A stretch of 64,000 bases of DNA. Source: Gnetum montanum (Eukaryota > Streptophyta > Gnetopsida > Gnetales > Gnetaceae). Below are positions 22,191-31,976 of the stretch, piece after piece. The stretch spans positions 179,825 to 243,824 of the forward strand of contig MNCI01029622.1 in the NCBI GenBank assembly GCA_015680685.1. Direction: 5' to 3'. The stretch's first letter is position 1, and the number at the start of each line of letters is the position of its first letter. Both the position numbers and the translations under genes were made by a program. Below the pieces are notes generated by a model. That model was given only the letters and a program-made list of their open reading frames with translations, was not told where the DNA came from and did not search any database.

Positions 22191-22414
22191 CTTGTTAGAA
22201 ATTCAAATAGGCGCTCATTATTTCAGATCTCTCCCTTACAACTCAGTCATGGGGGAGATGGCCACTTATGCTAATCATATGGGGCCCTAAGTTCTTTTTC
22301 GATTTTTTTTACAAGTTTTTGTTTTACACATTTTTTTTCTTACACATTTTTGTTTTACAACTTTCTTTAAATTTTCTTATTTTTGTTTTACAACATCATT
22401 ATACTTTTCCATTT

Positions 22415-22436
22415 TGTGTGTGTGTGTGTGTGTGTG
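22415..22436. repeat. GT microsatellite in NA-3 3' region
   Basis: A run of 11 GT units after TTTTTGTTTTACAA-like words (22300-22400). It is the counterpart of the runs in NA-1, NA-2 and NA-4. Confidence 0.75.
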
Positions 22437-23000
22437 ATCCACCCTGTAAGTTTGTCACCCAATAAGTGTTCGGAATGATGGTATGAACTGTTTTCATGTT
22501 GATTGCTAATGTTTGGTTTTTACCTTTAAGTCACAATGTTGATACTAAGGTATGTTTCTTTTGATATGCTAGGTAATGAGCTCACTTCATCCATTCATCC
22601 ACAACACTCCATGGTCTCTCTCGGTTTGAAAATGTACAGTTCCTTTCATAATAAGAACTTTAATGAATCTATGACTAGGCATTTTTCAAACTAAGGAAGG
22701 ACTCAAGGATTGAAAAGGGTGTGATTTCAAGGAAACTTAATGCTTTTGTGTTGGCCATTCTCTTGGGTGCTTGGATGTTTTCTTTTTGAGTTTTTCTTTC
22801 CATTCCGATGTTACCCAATTATCAGAAGTTGAGTCAATAAAAATAAGAAGTCTTTGCATGGTGTGGTTCTCAAGCATAAAACACAAAAAGAAAAAAAAAA
22901 GAAAAAAAGAAAAAAAGAAAGAAAAGAAAAACAAAAATTAAGTGAGAATTCAAAGCACACCCCTTAGACGAAATAATTTCTTAGGCTACAAGCATTGGTT

Positions 23001-23346
23001 ATGGAACTAAAATGTTCCCTCTAACTAAGGCCCTTCTCGCTTCCCATTCTCTCCTTTGTTTCATCTGAATGGTGGTGACTCTTGGGGAAGGCATTCTTGT
23101 TATCCAAGTGGATGGTTTAGCCGAATGCATTGATGCGAAGTCACTGGATGTGGTTGGTTTGAGGCCGGACTTGGAATGGGATTTGCTAAGTCACATTAAT
23201 CATGAAACACACAAGGGGCTGTACACCACCTTGTTCTTGGGATTCCATTTCATTCTCTCTCTCCATCCTTCTCTCCATTATCCACCTCATTGCCGATTGT
23301 ATCATTAGTGTATATTTTGGTTGATGCATTGTTTTCTTTTTGGTAA
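23001..23346 (+). pseudogene. NA-3 frame X, frameshifted
   Basis: ATG is kept, but a 1 bp deletion after the fourth codon and a later TGA break the frame. The central block (QVDGLAECIDAKSLDVVGLR) is identical to that of NA-2, and the 3' end keeps VDALFSFW and TAA. This copy is dead; it helps delimit the ancestral frame. Confidence 0.5.
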
Positions 23347-23413
23347 ATTCTTGCGGTTAAGGTTTTAACTTTTGTTCCAAATAACATTCCTGGAGCCTAT
23401 GGACTCTTTGAAT

Positions 23414-23464
23414 GTGGGTTTGTCAGGGCATTACGGTTATGAGCCTGCTTTGGGGAGGACCCAC
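23414..23464 (+). ncRNA. Conserved stem-loop of NA-3
   Basis: GTGGGT (23414-23419) pairs with ACCCAC (23459-23464). The inner CAGGGC and GCCTG segments are complementary. Same place and same outer stem as in NA-1, NA-2 and AUT-1. Confidence 0.4.
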
Positions 23465-23557
23465 TGACATTCCTATTTGGAGCATTAGTTAAATTCTTTC
23501 CCCTAACATTTTTGCAATCTAATTTCTTTTGTTCATTTCTATCTTGACATCCACTTT

Positions 23558-23683
23558 ATCGACATTACCGTTGTCCCTTTTTATCTATCTTTCTTACTCA
23601 TTTCCTTTCTCCATTCTAACGCTACCGGAGGTTCGCAATTAGTCATGGGGGTACGGGGCCCGATTTTTTCAATTTTTTCCTAG
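23558..23683 (+). pseudogene. NA-3 frame Y, start lost
   Basis: This is the 126 bp frame homologous to NA-2 frame Y. It is open throughout to TAG, with ATC in place of ATG. The leucine/phenylalanine-rich core is kept. Confidence 0.35.
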
Positions 23684-23860
23684 CCCCAAATTTTTTGATT
23701 TTCTTCCTAACCCCTACACCTTTGGTAGTCATCATTAATATATTCCCAGATCCGTATTAGCCATAGCACAACCTAGCCAATGGACCTACACCGAAGCAAG
23801 GTATTAATTATATGATGATTCATTTACCCTTGCTAATATAAGACTGTGTTGTGTGTGCAG

Positions 23861-24061
23861 ATGGTGATCATACAAACAACAGATTGGATCTGGAGAAAAC
23901 ACTTGGAATGGAGCAGCGTTGAAGTAGCTATGCAAGGATTAAGATTGATGGTGTGCTTATGGATGGACAACAAAGGCGCAATCTTGGCGTTGGTAGCAGC
24001 AACACTTCTCTCTCTCTCTCTCTTTTTCTTAGCTACCAACAAAGGCCTGATGTCATTGTAA
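23861..24061 (+). CDS. NA-3 frame Z, 66-residue membrane protein
   Basis: This frame is open from ATG, placed directly after TTGTGTGTGCAG, to TAA. It has a tryptophan-rich N-terminal half (TTDWIWRKHLEWSS), a basic segment, and one clear transmembrane helix near residues 40-60 (ILALVAATLLSLSLFFLA) followed by TNKG. An upstream ATG at 23846 would add five residues; I prefer 23861 because all copies share it. A membrane anchor at the C-terminus of an env-position gene is a reasonable guess. No family is known to me. Confidence 0.5.
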   Translation: MVIIQTTDWIWRKHLEWSSVEVAMQGLRLMVCLWMDNKGAILALVAATLLSLSLFFLATNKGLMSL

Positions 24062-24225
24062 TAAGGTGTTCACCCTTGTTATCATGAACACCAGTTTTGT
24101 CAAGTCTTGTAATGATGATCCGTTCACATGTCATCCCATTAGTCCCATTCCCTTCAGAAATTCCATACCTTCACGATATTATTGTAAGGAACTTGAGGAA
24201 AATTTTTCATTCAGTCATGGGAGTA

Positions 24226-25203
24226 TGATGAGATGCGATTTGCATGAGCCGCGATATTGCATACACGATATTGCTGCCGCTACGATATCGCGTCGTCCCC
24301 TGCGATGTCGCGTACACAATATTGCGGTCCGTCGCCAAATCTATAAATAAGAGGTGGCACTCCCCTATTTCCCATCCTAGGCTAGAAGTAGGGAAACTTT
24401 GGCAGATTGATCACTCCAGAGATAGAATATTTTCCATGTGGCCACAGTAGGAGTCCCTAAGTGAACGGATCTTTATTCGAGCAACATTGTACTTGAACGT
24501 AAGTTGTGTACGACAATAAAGATGAGCTTTGTGGATAAACCTTGCAGTGCATAGAATAGGATTTATTACTTGTTATTTATTACCTGTTATTTATTACCTT
24601 GTAGTAGCACGGTATGAGTATGACTTGAGTACGAGCATTTACGGATGTGTACGGCTAATCAAGGAATCGATTGCTCATCACGATTAGATTCTCTCACCCT
24701 CAACTCCTAGAATGCAGAATGAGTATGACTTGATTATGAGCATCTAAGGATGTGTATGGCTAGTCAAGGAACAGATGCTCATTACGCTTAGGCTAGTTAA
24801 GTGCCTCAGTACGATCACTTCGAGCACGTGCGTTACGCGTGGTGATCCCAGTAACGATTAGTGTTTGGTAGCCGCAGTTGCATAGTTCAGGGTGTGTACG
24901 GTAAGTGGGAACGGATGCTAACGCTAGTTAATTTAGACTTAGTCATTAGTTAGAGTTAGCTAGTTTCTCAACCCTTCACCTCGATAGCATAGGAGAAAAA
25001 CATAAAAGACTATAAAAATCATATGCCTCGGACTTTCTTAACCATACACCGTGACAACTACAAGTAAGTACGGGAAGACAACGAATGATTAATCCCAAGT
25101 GTTCCATGGGGTGTGTAGGCATTTAGTCTACGGAGTTTGACCGGATCACGCGTGCTACACTTGTTTCATATGGTTGAGTGTAGGGGTACCTCGCCACTTA
25201 TCA
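24226..25203 (+). repeat. NA-3 3' LTR
   Basis: 978 bp, starting right after CATGGGAGTA and ending GCCACTTATCA. TATAAATA is at 24342-24349. Its U3 holds more CGATATCG modules than the 5' LTR, which accounts for most of the length difference. Confidence 0.92.
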
Positions 25204-25208
25204 GCAGG

Positions 25209-25248
25209 GGATGACACGATATCGCGTATGCGATATCGCGTCTCATGA
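25209..25248 (-). repeat. NA-2 5' LTR, distal 40 bp beyond NA-3
   Basis: This is the start of the NA-2 5' LTR read on -. It holds two CGATATCGCG modules and ends in CATGA, a one-base change from CATCA. GGTGT follows at once and matches the left duplication of NA-2. Confidence 0.85.
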
Positions 25249-25253
25249 GGTGT

Positions 25254-26314
25254 TTTTTGGTCTCTGAAAACACCAAGGCCTAGATACCTCCAAATAAACT
25301 CAGTGGTAATAGAGCGAACTAAACGTAAATGTGTGTTTGTTGTTATGAATGTTAAAATGCTTGGGTTTGTGTATGAAACTATAATTGACTAGTATAATAG
25401 AAATTTAGCTAACCTTGTTGAATACTATGATTCATTAAAGATTCCTATTTTGTCAAGTCACTTAGTCTATATAGTGCCTATAATATGTTGTTTGAAACAA
25501 ATAAAATTTTACTAAAATTCTTAAGCACAATGTTACAAAAATCTACTCCTAGTTTTCTTTAGAGAGAAAGATCTGCAAGAAAAATAGAAATAGAGTGAGA
25601 TTTTTATGGATTTTAAAAGAGAAGAAGAAAGAAAAGCAGATTTGTTTGAAATCTCAAACATTTAAGCGAAGTAAATTAAACATGAAGAAATACTTCGAAA
25701 TAACGCTATTTTAATTCAATCTAAAATATTACAAATTTTCCAAACCTTCTAAGCTCAACAAGCAATTTCGTAAGACACTCTTATTAAACAATCAAAACAT
25801 TTTGTAAATGAAAAAACATATGAGCTGTTATTTGGGTAGTTAAATAGTTGTCAAGAATTGCAAATAATAGAGCTATCAGAAAAGATTTAACAATTTCAAG
25901 ATTGAAACATTAAGGAAAAGACTTTAAAAATTGAAGCTATTTAAAGTTAGCTCAAAATATTAAAGATTTTCTAGACCCTCTAGACTGAAACGGACAATTT
26001 CATAAAGACATTACTATTAAATTGCTCAAAATGCTTTTCAAAAGACAACATAAGCTCTTATATGGCAACCAAATAAAAGTTTAGAATTGCATGAAAATAG
26101 AGCTATACGAGCAATCAGAAAATCCCAAAATTAAACACCAAGCATAGTGCTATCTAAACCATTAGCTAAGCAACTAAGACAAAATAAGAAGAAAAGAACT
26201 CACAGGATTTAAATAAAGTAGTTGAATTGATGATGTAATTAGCAAGTTATTCTTACAAGTAGTTTTCAATCTTTCTTCTTTCGAGTTCTTGCGTGTTCTA
26301 CTTTTGAAACTCTC
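25254..26314 (-). repeat. CAP-2 R/U5 region
   Basis: Aligned with CAP-1 (50150-49080 read on -), this shares CCAAGGCCTAGATACCTCC, TCTACTCCTAGTTTTC and AAAATCCCAAAATTA, among other blocks. It lies downstream of the CAP-2 TATA box on the - strand. No reading frame is supported. Confidence 0.7.
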
Positions 26315-26320
26315 TTTATA
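26315..26320 (-). promoter_or_regulatory. CAP-2 TATA box
   Basis: TATAAA on the - strand, in the context CTACCTAGAAGCCACTATAAA. The equivalent place in CAP-1 (49069) reads CTACCTAGGAGACCCTATAAA. Conservation between two diverged LTRs supports it as the promoter and sets the LTR orientation. Confidence 0.65.
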
Positions 26321-26359
26321 GTGGCTTCTAGGTAGTTACAATCGTCATGGGAAATTAAG

Positions 26360-26480
26360 GTGTGTTATAACCACTATAGAAGTTATTTATAACCACAATA
26401 TAAATTAATGAAAATTAGTTATAACCATCATAGAAGTTACAACCACCATGGTAGTTAGTTATAACTACCATAGATATTAA
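26360..26480. repeat. Short tandem array upstream of CAP-2 TATA box
   Basis: Diverged units like GTTATAACCACTATAGAA recur about five times. In CAP-1 the same place holds a different short array, at 48890-49000. Confidence 0.55.
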
Positions 26481-26942
26481 AAATTATAATTGACAAGTGT
26501 TATAGGACATTGAACTATTGTCCCATAAATTTCTTTTTTTCTTAAATAATAATAATAATTTTTAATGGCATCATCCGCTTGTGAAGTTAAATGGTTAAAC
26601 AAATAGGACTGAATGGTACAAGGAAAAATAATATTAATGCAATACCAAGCCTTTGCTGGACTTCACTAAGACAATATGATTGCCCACAAAAATTCTGAGG
26701 TAGAATGTGCGACGGGCGCTTGTCACAGTGGACTCATTTCGGCTGGTGCCCTTGGAGATCGCTAACGTGGTTGTGGACTTCACCAGCTCGTCGTCCGATT
26801 CGGTCATGGTGACAAACTCGATGCCGTACCCCTACCCTGGTGGCGACCAGCATGACAACCTCACATCATTGGTCATGAAATTCCTGACCCAAGAGCCCGC
26901 CTAGGCCAAGGCACTGGCATTTCCAGCAAGGCTCCTCCCTTA

Positions 26943-27463
26943 CGAAGCGCCGAGGCTCCACTGCACCTCACCATTGCCGCCCTGTACAATAACATCTGTC
27001 GAGGAGTTATCATTTGCAATAATCCTCTTCACCTTCACTTGCTCCTTCTGTGAAGCTCCTCTCCAGTAGTAGACTCCAACAAGAGGACTCAAAGCCATGA
27101 TCCAGTACCACCGCTTTGCCCATGCCTGGGAAAGTTATTGTAAGCACAAGTCCAACACTGGCCAAGCTCAGAAATGTGCAGAATATCAGAAATACAGCTT
27201 GTCCTCGGTGAGGCAGGATCAGGTCCTCGAACGTGATGGTTTGGCCAACGTCAACAACAGTGAAGTTGTTTCTGGTGAAGAAGGAAGAATTCTAGTTGAC
27301 GATCTGGTTTGGGGGTTTGGGGCCACCCACCACGAAAGTTTTCTGCACAATTTTGGACTTGGTTGAGCGCTTTATCAGAGACCACAGACCCGGGAGCGAA
27401 AGCACGAACGGCCAAAGATGTGTAGTAACTAGCTTCGGAGTAGTCAGTGGCGCTGTTCGCCAT
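26943..27463 (-). pseudogene. CCB1: CCB1-like pseudogene fragment inside CAP-2
   Basis: The - strand encodes most of COFACTOR ASSEMBLY OF COMPLEX C SUBUNIT B CCB1, a chloroplast thylakoid protein needed for haem attachment to cytochrome b6. Recognisable blocks in order are YSEASYYTSL, LSLPGLWSLIKRSTKSKIVQ, FFTRNNFTVVDVGQTITFED, FCTFLSLASVGLVLTIT, and SPLVGVYYWRGASQKEQVKV with TDVIVQG. There are two frameshifts (near 27410 and 27130) and one stop in the second block. No intron-like interruption is visible, as in a retrocopy. The transit peptide is not clearly recognisable, and the C-terminus is lost after VIVQG. GC content is higher than around it. It lies sense to the LTR, upstream of its TATA box. 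Family assignment is from memory of the protein. Confidence 0.75.
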
Positions 27464-28656
27464 GGCTGAAATGACTCTGTGCTTGAGCTTTGAGATTGTG
27501 AGATTCGGTGTACTGCTTGAATGCCATATTTAACAACGCAAATGCGAACGGCAGAAACTCTGCTGCTGCTGCTGAAATGCGTAGCACGTAGTTTGCAGGC
27601 AGACATTGTGTATGGAAATGTGATTGCAGAGAATCATCTTTCACCATACGCTGCGCCTGAGGATATCTCCTTGCAAGAGAACCCAATCCAATTGGTTTTG
27701 GCCTTTTGGGGCTTCTTTTCCACAACTGGTGTGTGGCCAGCCAGGAGAGGAATTTGTCATTTTATTTGTTCCAGACTTGCTCGCGGGACACAGTTTTGTC
27801 CGCAGATAGTTTTTCTCGCGGAAAGAACTCCACGAAAGGCACTCAGGCATTATTGCACACATGTTCATTTTTATTGTTTTCTTTTCCCCAATTTACTTAT
27901 GAAATTATTTTTTGTCTTGTTTTTAAATTCTTGTTTATTTGTTTTGTTTTTTTCTTTTTTTTGCCTTTCTTGTCTAACGTTGCATGGGCGGGGTTTCGAG
28001 AATCATGGAGAATGGGTGTTTCATGCAGATTAATGACCGGGGTGACTTGGAGAGCCTGCTGCATGTTTTTCACATGATTGTGCCCAAGAATTGTTTGAAA
28101 CTCAATCAAACTCTATGGGTCAGGCTCATTTCCCTCTCAAATAGGCTCATTTCCCTCTCAAATAGGACTTTGTCCATGGTCCATGGATGATCTACTGAAA
28201 CTGTCATTCTAATTCCAATCCCAATAAGGGAATAGTTTGGCACTTTAATTTTGTATTCCAACAAGGTCTCAGTATCATTTTATTTAACAATGAATAACTT
28301 CTTAAAAACCCATTTAAGCCCATTAAAGTACCACAAATCCTTGATCTCTTTTTCAGAAAATCATCTTTTTTCAAATACTTGAGAGTATTTACAATGATGA
28401 TTGCCCATGAAGTAGCCACTGATTTTTACGTTCAAGACTTCTCCCAAATAATCATGAGCCCATAACCTTAAAGTTGCATGTTTGCTTCTAAATTTTCCAC
28501 CATACATTATTTTTAAAAAATTTAATGTAAAATGTTTGGATGTTATAGGTAGATCATCTCTCTCTCTCTCTCTTAAATCAACATAGAATGAATGATAAAA
28601 GGAATCCCATTTCAATCATAAAGCCTGCTCCATTAAATGGTTGAAATGTGCCAACA
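27464..28656 (-). repeat. CAP-2 distal U3
   Basis: The outer 70-100 bp match the start of CAP-1 (TGTTGGCACATTT...TTTAATGGAGCAGGCTTT). The rest differs from CAP-1 and is likely captured DNA, perhaps 5' sequence of the CCB1 transcript near 27470-27870. A CT microsatellite lies at 28557-28573 and a T-rich tract at 27893-27985. Some frames of 70-170 codons exist here, but none has recognisable content. Confidence 0.55.
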
Positions 28657-28661
28657 ATGCT

Positions 28662-29634
28662 GAAATCTCTAATGTTGACCACAAGTCATGGTCATGTCAT
28701 GGTCTTCCACCATGTCATGTGAGGTCATGCTTAGCCTAGACCTTTCGAAATGCATTTTTCATCTCTATTTATCAAAACTTGCAATTCCATGAATCATAAT
28801 TTAGTTGTGGTCATCCACCATGTATTAAGTTGAGTTTGTGGTCAAGTCCTCTAACCTGTTTTTACCATTCTGAGTTGTTTTGAGTAGTTTAAGGTTAACC
28901 ACAAGTTGTGGTTGTTAAAGTTTTGATGTATTTTATCAAGTTTAACATATCAAAGAAGGTCTATATTATATAACACTCTGAACATTTGTATACATCATTG
29001 AGATGTACAACACTATCGTTGTGTTGGTATATTATACTACTTGTTAGTTATAACTTATTATCAATAATTTTATTATTTATGTTTGTTAATTAATTCTAAC
29101 TACTTGTCATTTCTATTTGATCTATCGATATGACTATTCCTTCTAATCTATATTTGTGTTGACTCCTGTTTACCTATGAGATATAGAAACATAGTAGAAA
29201 TAGAGAAATACTATATAATGACATCCATCTCTATTTATATATTTAACTGTTCAAGTATAACAACCCTTAACACCATGGCTATTTTAGTATTTATGGTGTG
29301 TTATAATTTCAATATGTTATTTAATAATAATAATCTTCAAGGTATTTCTAATTTCCTTGGCCTAGTGATCTAGGTATCACAAAACTTAACATGGTATCGA
29401 AGCTTTGGTTATGATGACTAAATTTACAAACACTGTAAAATATTTTCAGTGATTTGGTAGTTAGGTGCATTGAATGCAAGGGTAAGTATAAAAATGAGCC
29501 TTAGAAATTTATTCACACATTTGCAAAATCATAAAAATTACAGAGAACTTAGTGCAACAAAGGAATTTTGTTCTTATGAGCTTGTTGCAACTTAACTTAT
29601 TTTTCTATATTTGATTTTTGCTCAATAAGTATTC
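28662..29634. other. Flank between CAP-2 and CHR-1, no recognised genes
   Basis: AT-rich sequence without a supported frame. From 28670 to about 28920, words like GACCACAAGTCATGG and CACCATGTCATG recur, matching the cluster at 7178-7381. The stretch is likely old repeat sequence. Confidence 0.55.
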
Positions 29635-30119
29635 TGGAGTAGGGTCACTTTGATTGTAGTAACCCTTTAAGTCATACTAAATCTAGAAAGTGTGCAAGAC
29701 GTAATTTTGCTAGAAAACAAGAAAACTAGCTATTGTTAATTAATTCAAAAGAAGATTATAATTACAATGAATCTACAAATCCATAGAACATTACACCAAC
29801 ATGCTTACACACAATAACATTGTAGATCATGAGGCTCTACAACCACATACCAATTGACCTCAATGCAAGATATAATTGATCCATACCTCTTTCTCACACA
29901 TAGGACTAAGATCCAACATAGAGTCATCATGGCCAATATCACACACACAATTGATCATTGAGATGCATACAACTATCATGCAATCTTGTTGCAACTCTCT
30001 CTTATGGAAAAGCATGCAACAATGTTTAATATTCATTAAACATAAAACTAACATGTTAGGAAATCCTTTCCCATGATCAACCTAGAGATTCTTGATTGTT
30101 TTCAATCTTGAACTTAACA
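29635..30119 (-). repeat. CHR-1 3' LTR
   Basis: 485 bp, aligned end to end with 56648-57132. Its edges are TGGAGTAGGGTCAC (TGATGTAGGATCAC in the partner) and CTTAACA. Divergence is clearly greater than between the NA LTR pairs. Confidence 0.8.
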
Positions 30120-31013
30120 TTTTCGACTATTTCCACATTGTAACTATCACTTTAGAACTCTCTCTCAATCAAACAAGATGTCTATAGGCTTGAAGAGATG
30201 TCTCACTATTAGACCCAGGATGCATGCAAGACGTCAACAACTTTAACAAGATCTCTCCTCTAGAGGCAAGACATCCCCTCTTCATGTAGTTTAGTCTTAT
30301 GGACCCATATAGCATGATCAAAAATTTGATCTTCCTAATGGATCAAGTACTCATGCCTCTTCTCTTCACAAGTACTAGAAGCTTTCCTCTTTGTAAGTAT
30401 GAATACCTTCCTCTTTTATGAAGGCTTGGACTTGTCAATAGGCCTGCTTAACTTATCGATGCTACCTTGTAGGATTTCATATTTGTTGGTTCATGGTAAT
30501 GCATAAAATCAACAATATTAAAAGTAAAAGACATACCAACATCATTTGATAAGTTAATTTCAAAAGCATTATCATTAATTTTGGCCTTTATCCTAAAAGG
30601 ATCCATTTTTTGGCCTTTAATTTTGAGAAGTTGATACCTCTTAACCTCTTCTTTTTTAAGTGTACCTAAATAAGATTACCAATAGCAAATTTGGGCTTCC
30701 TCTTGCTCTCATTCCTCTTTAGATTTTTTTCTTTAGTGTTTTTCTCAAGATTTTCCTTCACTTAGCTTGAAGATCCTTCATCTCTTGTACAAAACTAACT
30801 TTCCTAAATTACCCACCATCTTTGAATAGAAACCATAATTAACTTCAAATGGGCTCTTCTCAGTAGTAATATGAGAAGCATTATTGTAGGAAAACTCAGC
30901 AATGACACGATAAATTCTTTTACTTATTAGGTTGTCCTTCATACAAACATCTTAGGATATTAAGTAAAGTTTTATTGACCACTTCAGTTTAGCCATTAGA
31001 CTTTGGATGTAAA
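30120..31013 (-). pseudogene. CHR-1 integrase C-terminal part and 3' end
   Basis: From 31013 downward the - strand reads a HPKSNG...TEVVNKTLLNILRCL block, then EFSYNNASHITTEKSPFEV-like sequence with stops and shifts, then DPFRIKAKINDNAFEINLS and FTFNIVDFMHYHEPT near 30490-30600. The last blocks are the usual end of chromovirus integrase. The reading is heavily interrupted. The first block repeats the one at 52672-52735 on the other side of AUT-1. Confidence 0.75.
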
Positions 31014-31018
31014 CATCT

Positions 31019-31837
31019 TGATGAACCGCAATATTGGGACCACGATATCACATCCACGATATCAGAGCCTTCCAAGCGATATTGAGCATTCAATATTGGG
31101 ACCTACCTCATTGCCTATAAATAAGAGGCGGGCACATTTGGTTTGGGGAATGAGTCTTAGTCCCTTACCCAAACTCTTACCTTTTTTCCTTTCTAGAGAT
31201 AGAATTATTTCTAAGTGCTTGCAGTAGGAGTCATAAAGTGAACAAATCTTTATTCGAGCATTGTGTACCTGAGCACACCTTGTGTACAGTAATAAAGATG
31301 AACTTTGTGATAAACCTTGCAACATTCAGAATAGCTTACTTAATGTTATTTGTAGTAATTAATGCTTTCCTTAGTTAATTAATGTTCTCTCTCTCACCTT
31401 GTTAATCTCTCCTAAGTAAGCACACTTAGTACGACCACTTCAGGCATGTGTGGAACACTTGGTAACCAAAATAATGATTAGCATTTGGTAATCCCAATAG
31501 TGTGACATTGGTTTAGGATGTGTACAGTAAGTGGGAATGGATGCTGGTGTTAGGACTAGTTAGAGCGTAGCCAATTAGTTAAGATAGTTACTTAATTAGT
31601 TCACTTCTCCCCTTGTAGCACTAGGACATAAAAATATAAAAGCCATAAAAATCATATACATCAAGTTTACTTAACCATACAATTGTGCCATACAAGTAAG
31701 CTTGAAAAGAAAACGATTGACTAACTTGTCCTTGTTCCACAAAATTGCATAAGAACTTGGTCCTTGGAATTGGACCGGATCATGCATGTATGCTCGTATT
31801 CGTATGGTTGAGCTTAGGGATACCTCTTTGCTCATCA
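31019..31837 (+). repeat. AUT-1 5' LTR
   Basis: 819 bp, TGATGAACCGC to TTTGCTCATCA. CGATATC/CAATATTG-type modules fill the first 90 bp before TATAAATA at 31116-31123. An AATAAAG lies about 175 bp beyond. Confidence 0.92.
31116..31123 (+). promoter_or_regulatory. AUT-1 5' LTR TATA box
   Basis: TATAAATAAGAGGCGGG context, the same as in the NA LTRs. The partner in the 3' LTR is at 51950-51957. Confidence 0.75.
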
Positions 31838-31838
31838 T

Positions 31839-31856
31839 TGGCACCATTGCTAGGGA
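31839..31856 (+). promoter_or_regulatory. AUT-1 primer binding site
   Basis: TGGCACCATTGCTAGGGA, one base after the LTR. It resembles the tRNA-Asp complement with additional changes relative to NA-2 and NA-3. Confidence 0.72.
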
Positions 31857-31976
31857 CCTTGTTGTTTGTGCACTAATTAGAACTTAGGAAATCTTTCTCA
31901 TCATTGGAACAAGCCCTTAGGGTTGGTTATCTTACAATTATTAAAAAGAAGAATATTGCACATTGAATAGATAATC

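Larger units (their letters stand above)
17884..25203 (+). mobile_element. NA-3: non-autonomous Athila/Tat-type element, complete
   Basis: This 7.3 kb element is inserted in the 5' LTR of NA-2, in the opposite orientation. The target duplication is GTAGG (17879-17883) and GCAGG (25204-25208), one transition apart. It has two LTRs, a primer site, gag-protease, the pol-deletion junction near 22180, frames X, Y and Z, a polypurine tract at 24213-24225, and no RT, RNase H or integrase. As the innermost insertion on this side it must be younger than NA-2 and CAP-2. Confidence 0.95.
10558..25248 (-). mobile_element. NA-2: non-autonomous Athila/Tat-type element, complete, split by NA-3
   Basis: It has 5 bp duplications GGTGT at 10553-10557 and 25249-25253. 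Read on the - strand it has a 5' LTR (25248-25209 joined to 17883-16909, split by NA-3), a primer site at 16907-16890, a gag-protease frame, the pol-deletion junction near 13525, frames X, Y and Z, a polypurine tract, and a 3' LTR (11569-10558). The LTRs differ by roughly 6 percent over the first 300 bp by eye, mostly transitions, so the insertion is not recent. Its gag-protease region is the best preserved of the family. Confidence 0.92.
10462..28656 (-). mobile_element. CAP-2: ~3.5 kb solo LTR carrying a host-gene fragment, interrupted by NA-2
   Basis: Read on the - strand, it starts at 28656 with TGTTGGCACATTT and ends at 10462 with a CAGCA-type terminus. The flanking duplication is ATGCC (10457-10461) and ATGCT (28657-28661). 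NA-2 plus its target duplication (10558-25253) splits it. The rest is 10462-10557 plus 25254-28656, about 3.5 kb. It matches CAP-1 in both termini, the TATA region and about 1.3 kb of R/U5, but differs in the middle of U3, where it holds a CCB1 fragment. I see no internal region, so I read it as a solo LTR. The family of the parent element is unknown. Confidence 0.8.

Noticed and set aside
26707-26904. 65-codon frame beside the CCB1 fragment as a second captured gene
   Set aside because: It has raised GC and is probably part of the captured segment, but no protein family is recognisable.
27521-28077. Frames of 170 and 123 codons on + in CAP-2
   Set aside because: They are antisense to the captured CCB1 region and run through T-rich non-coding sequence. 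No recognisable content.
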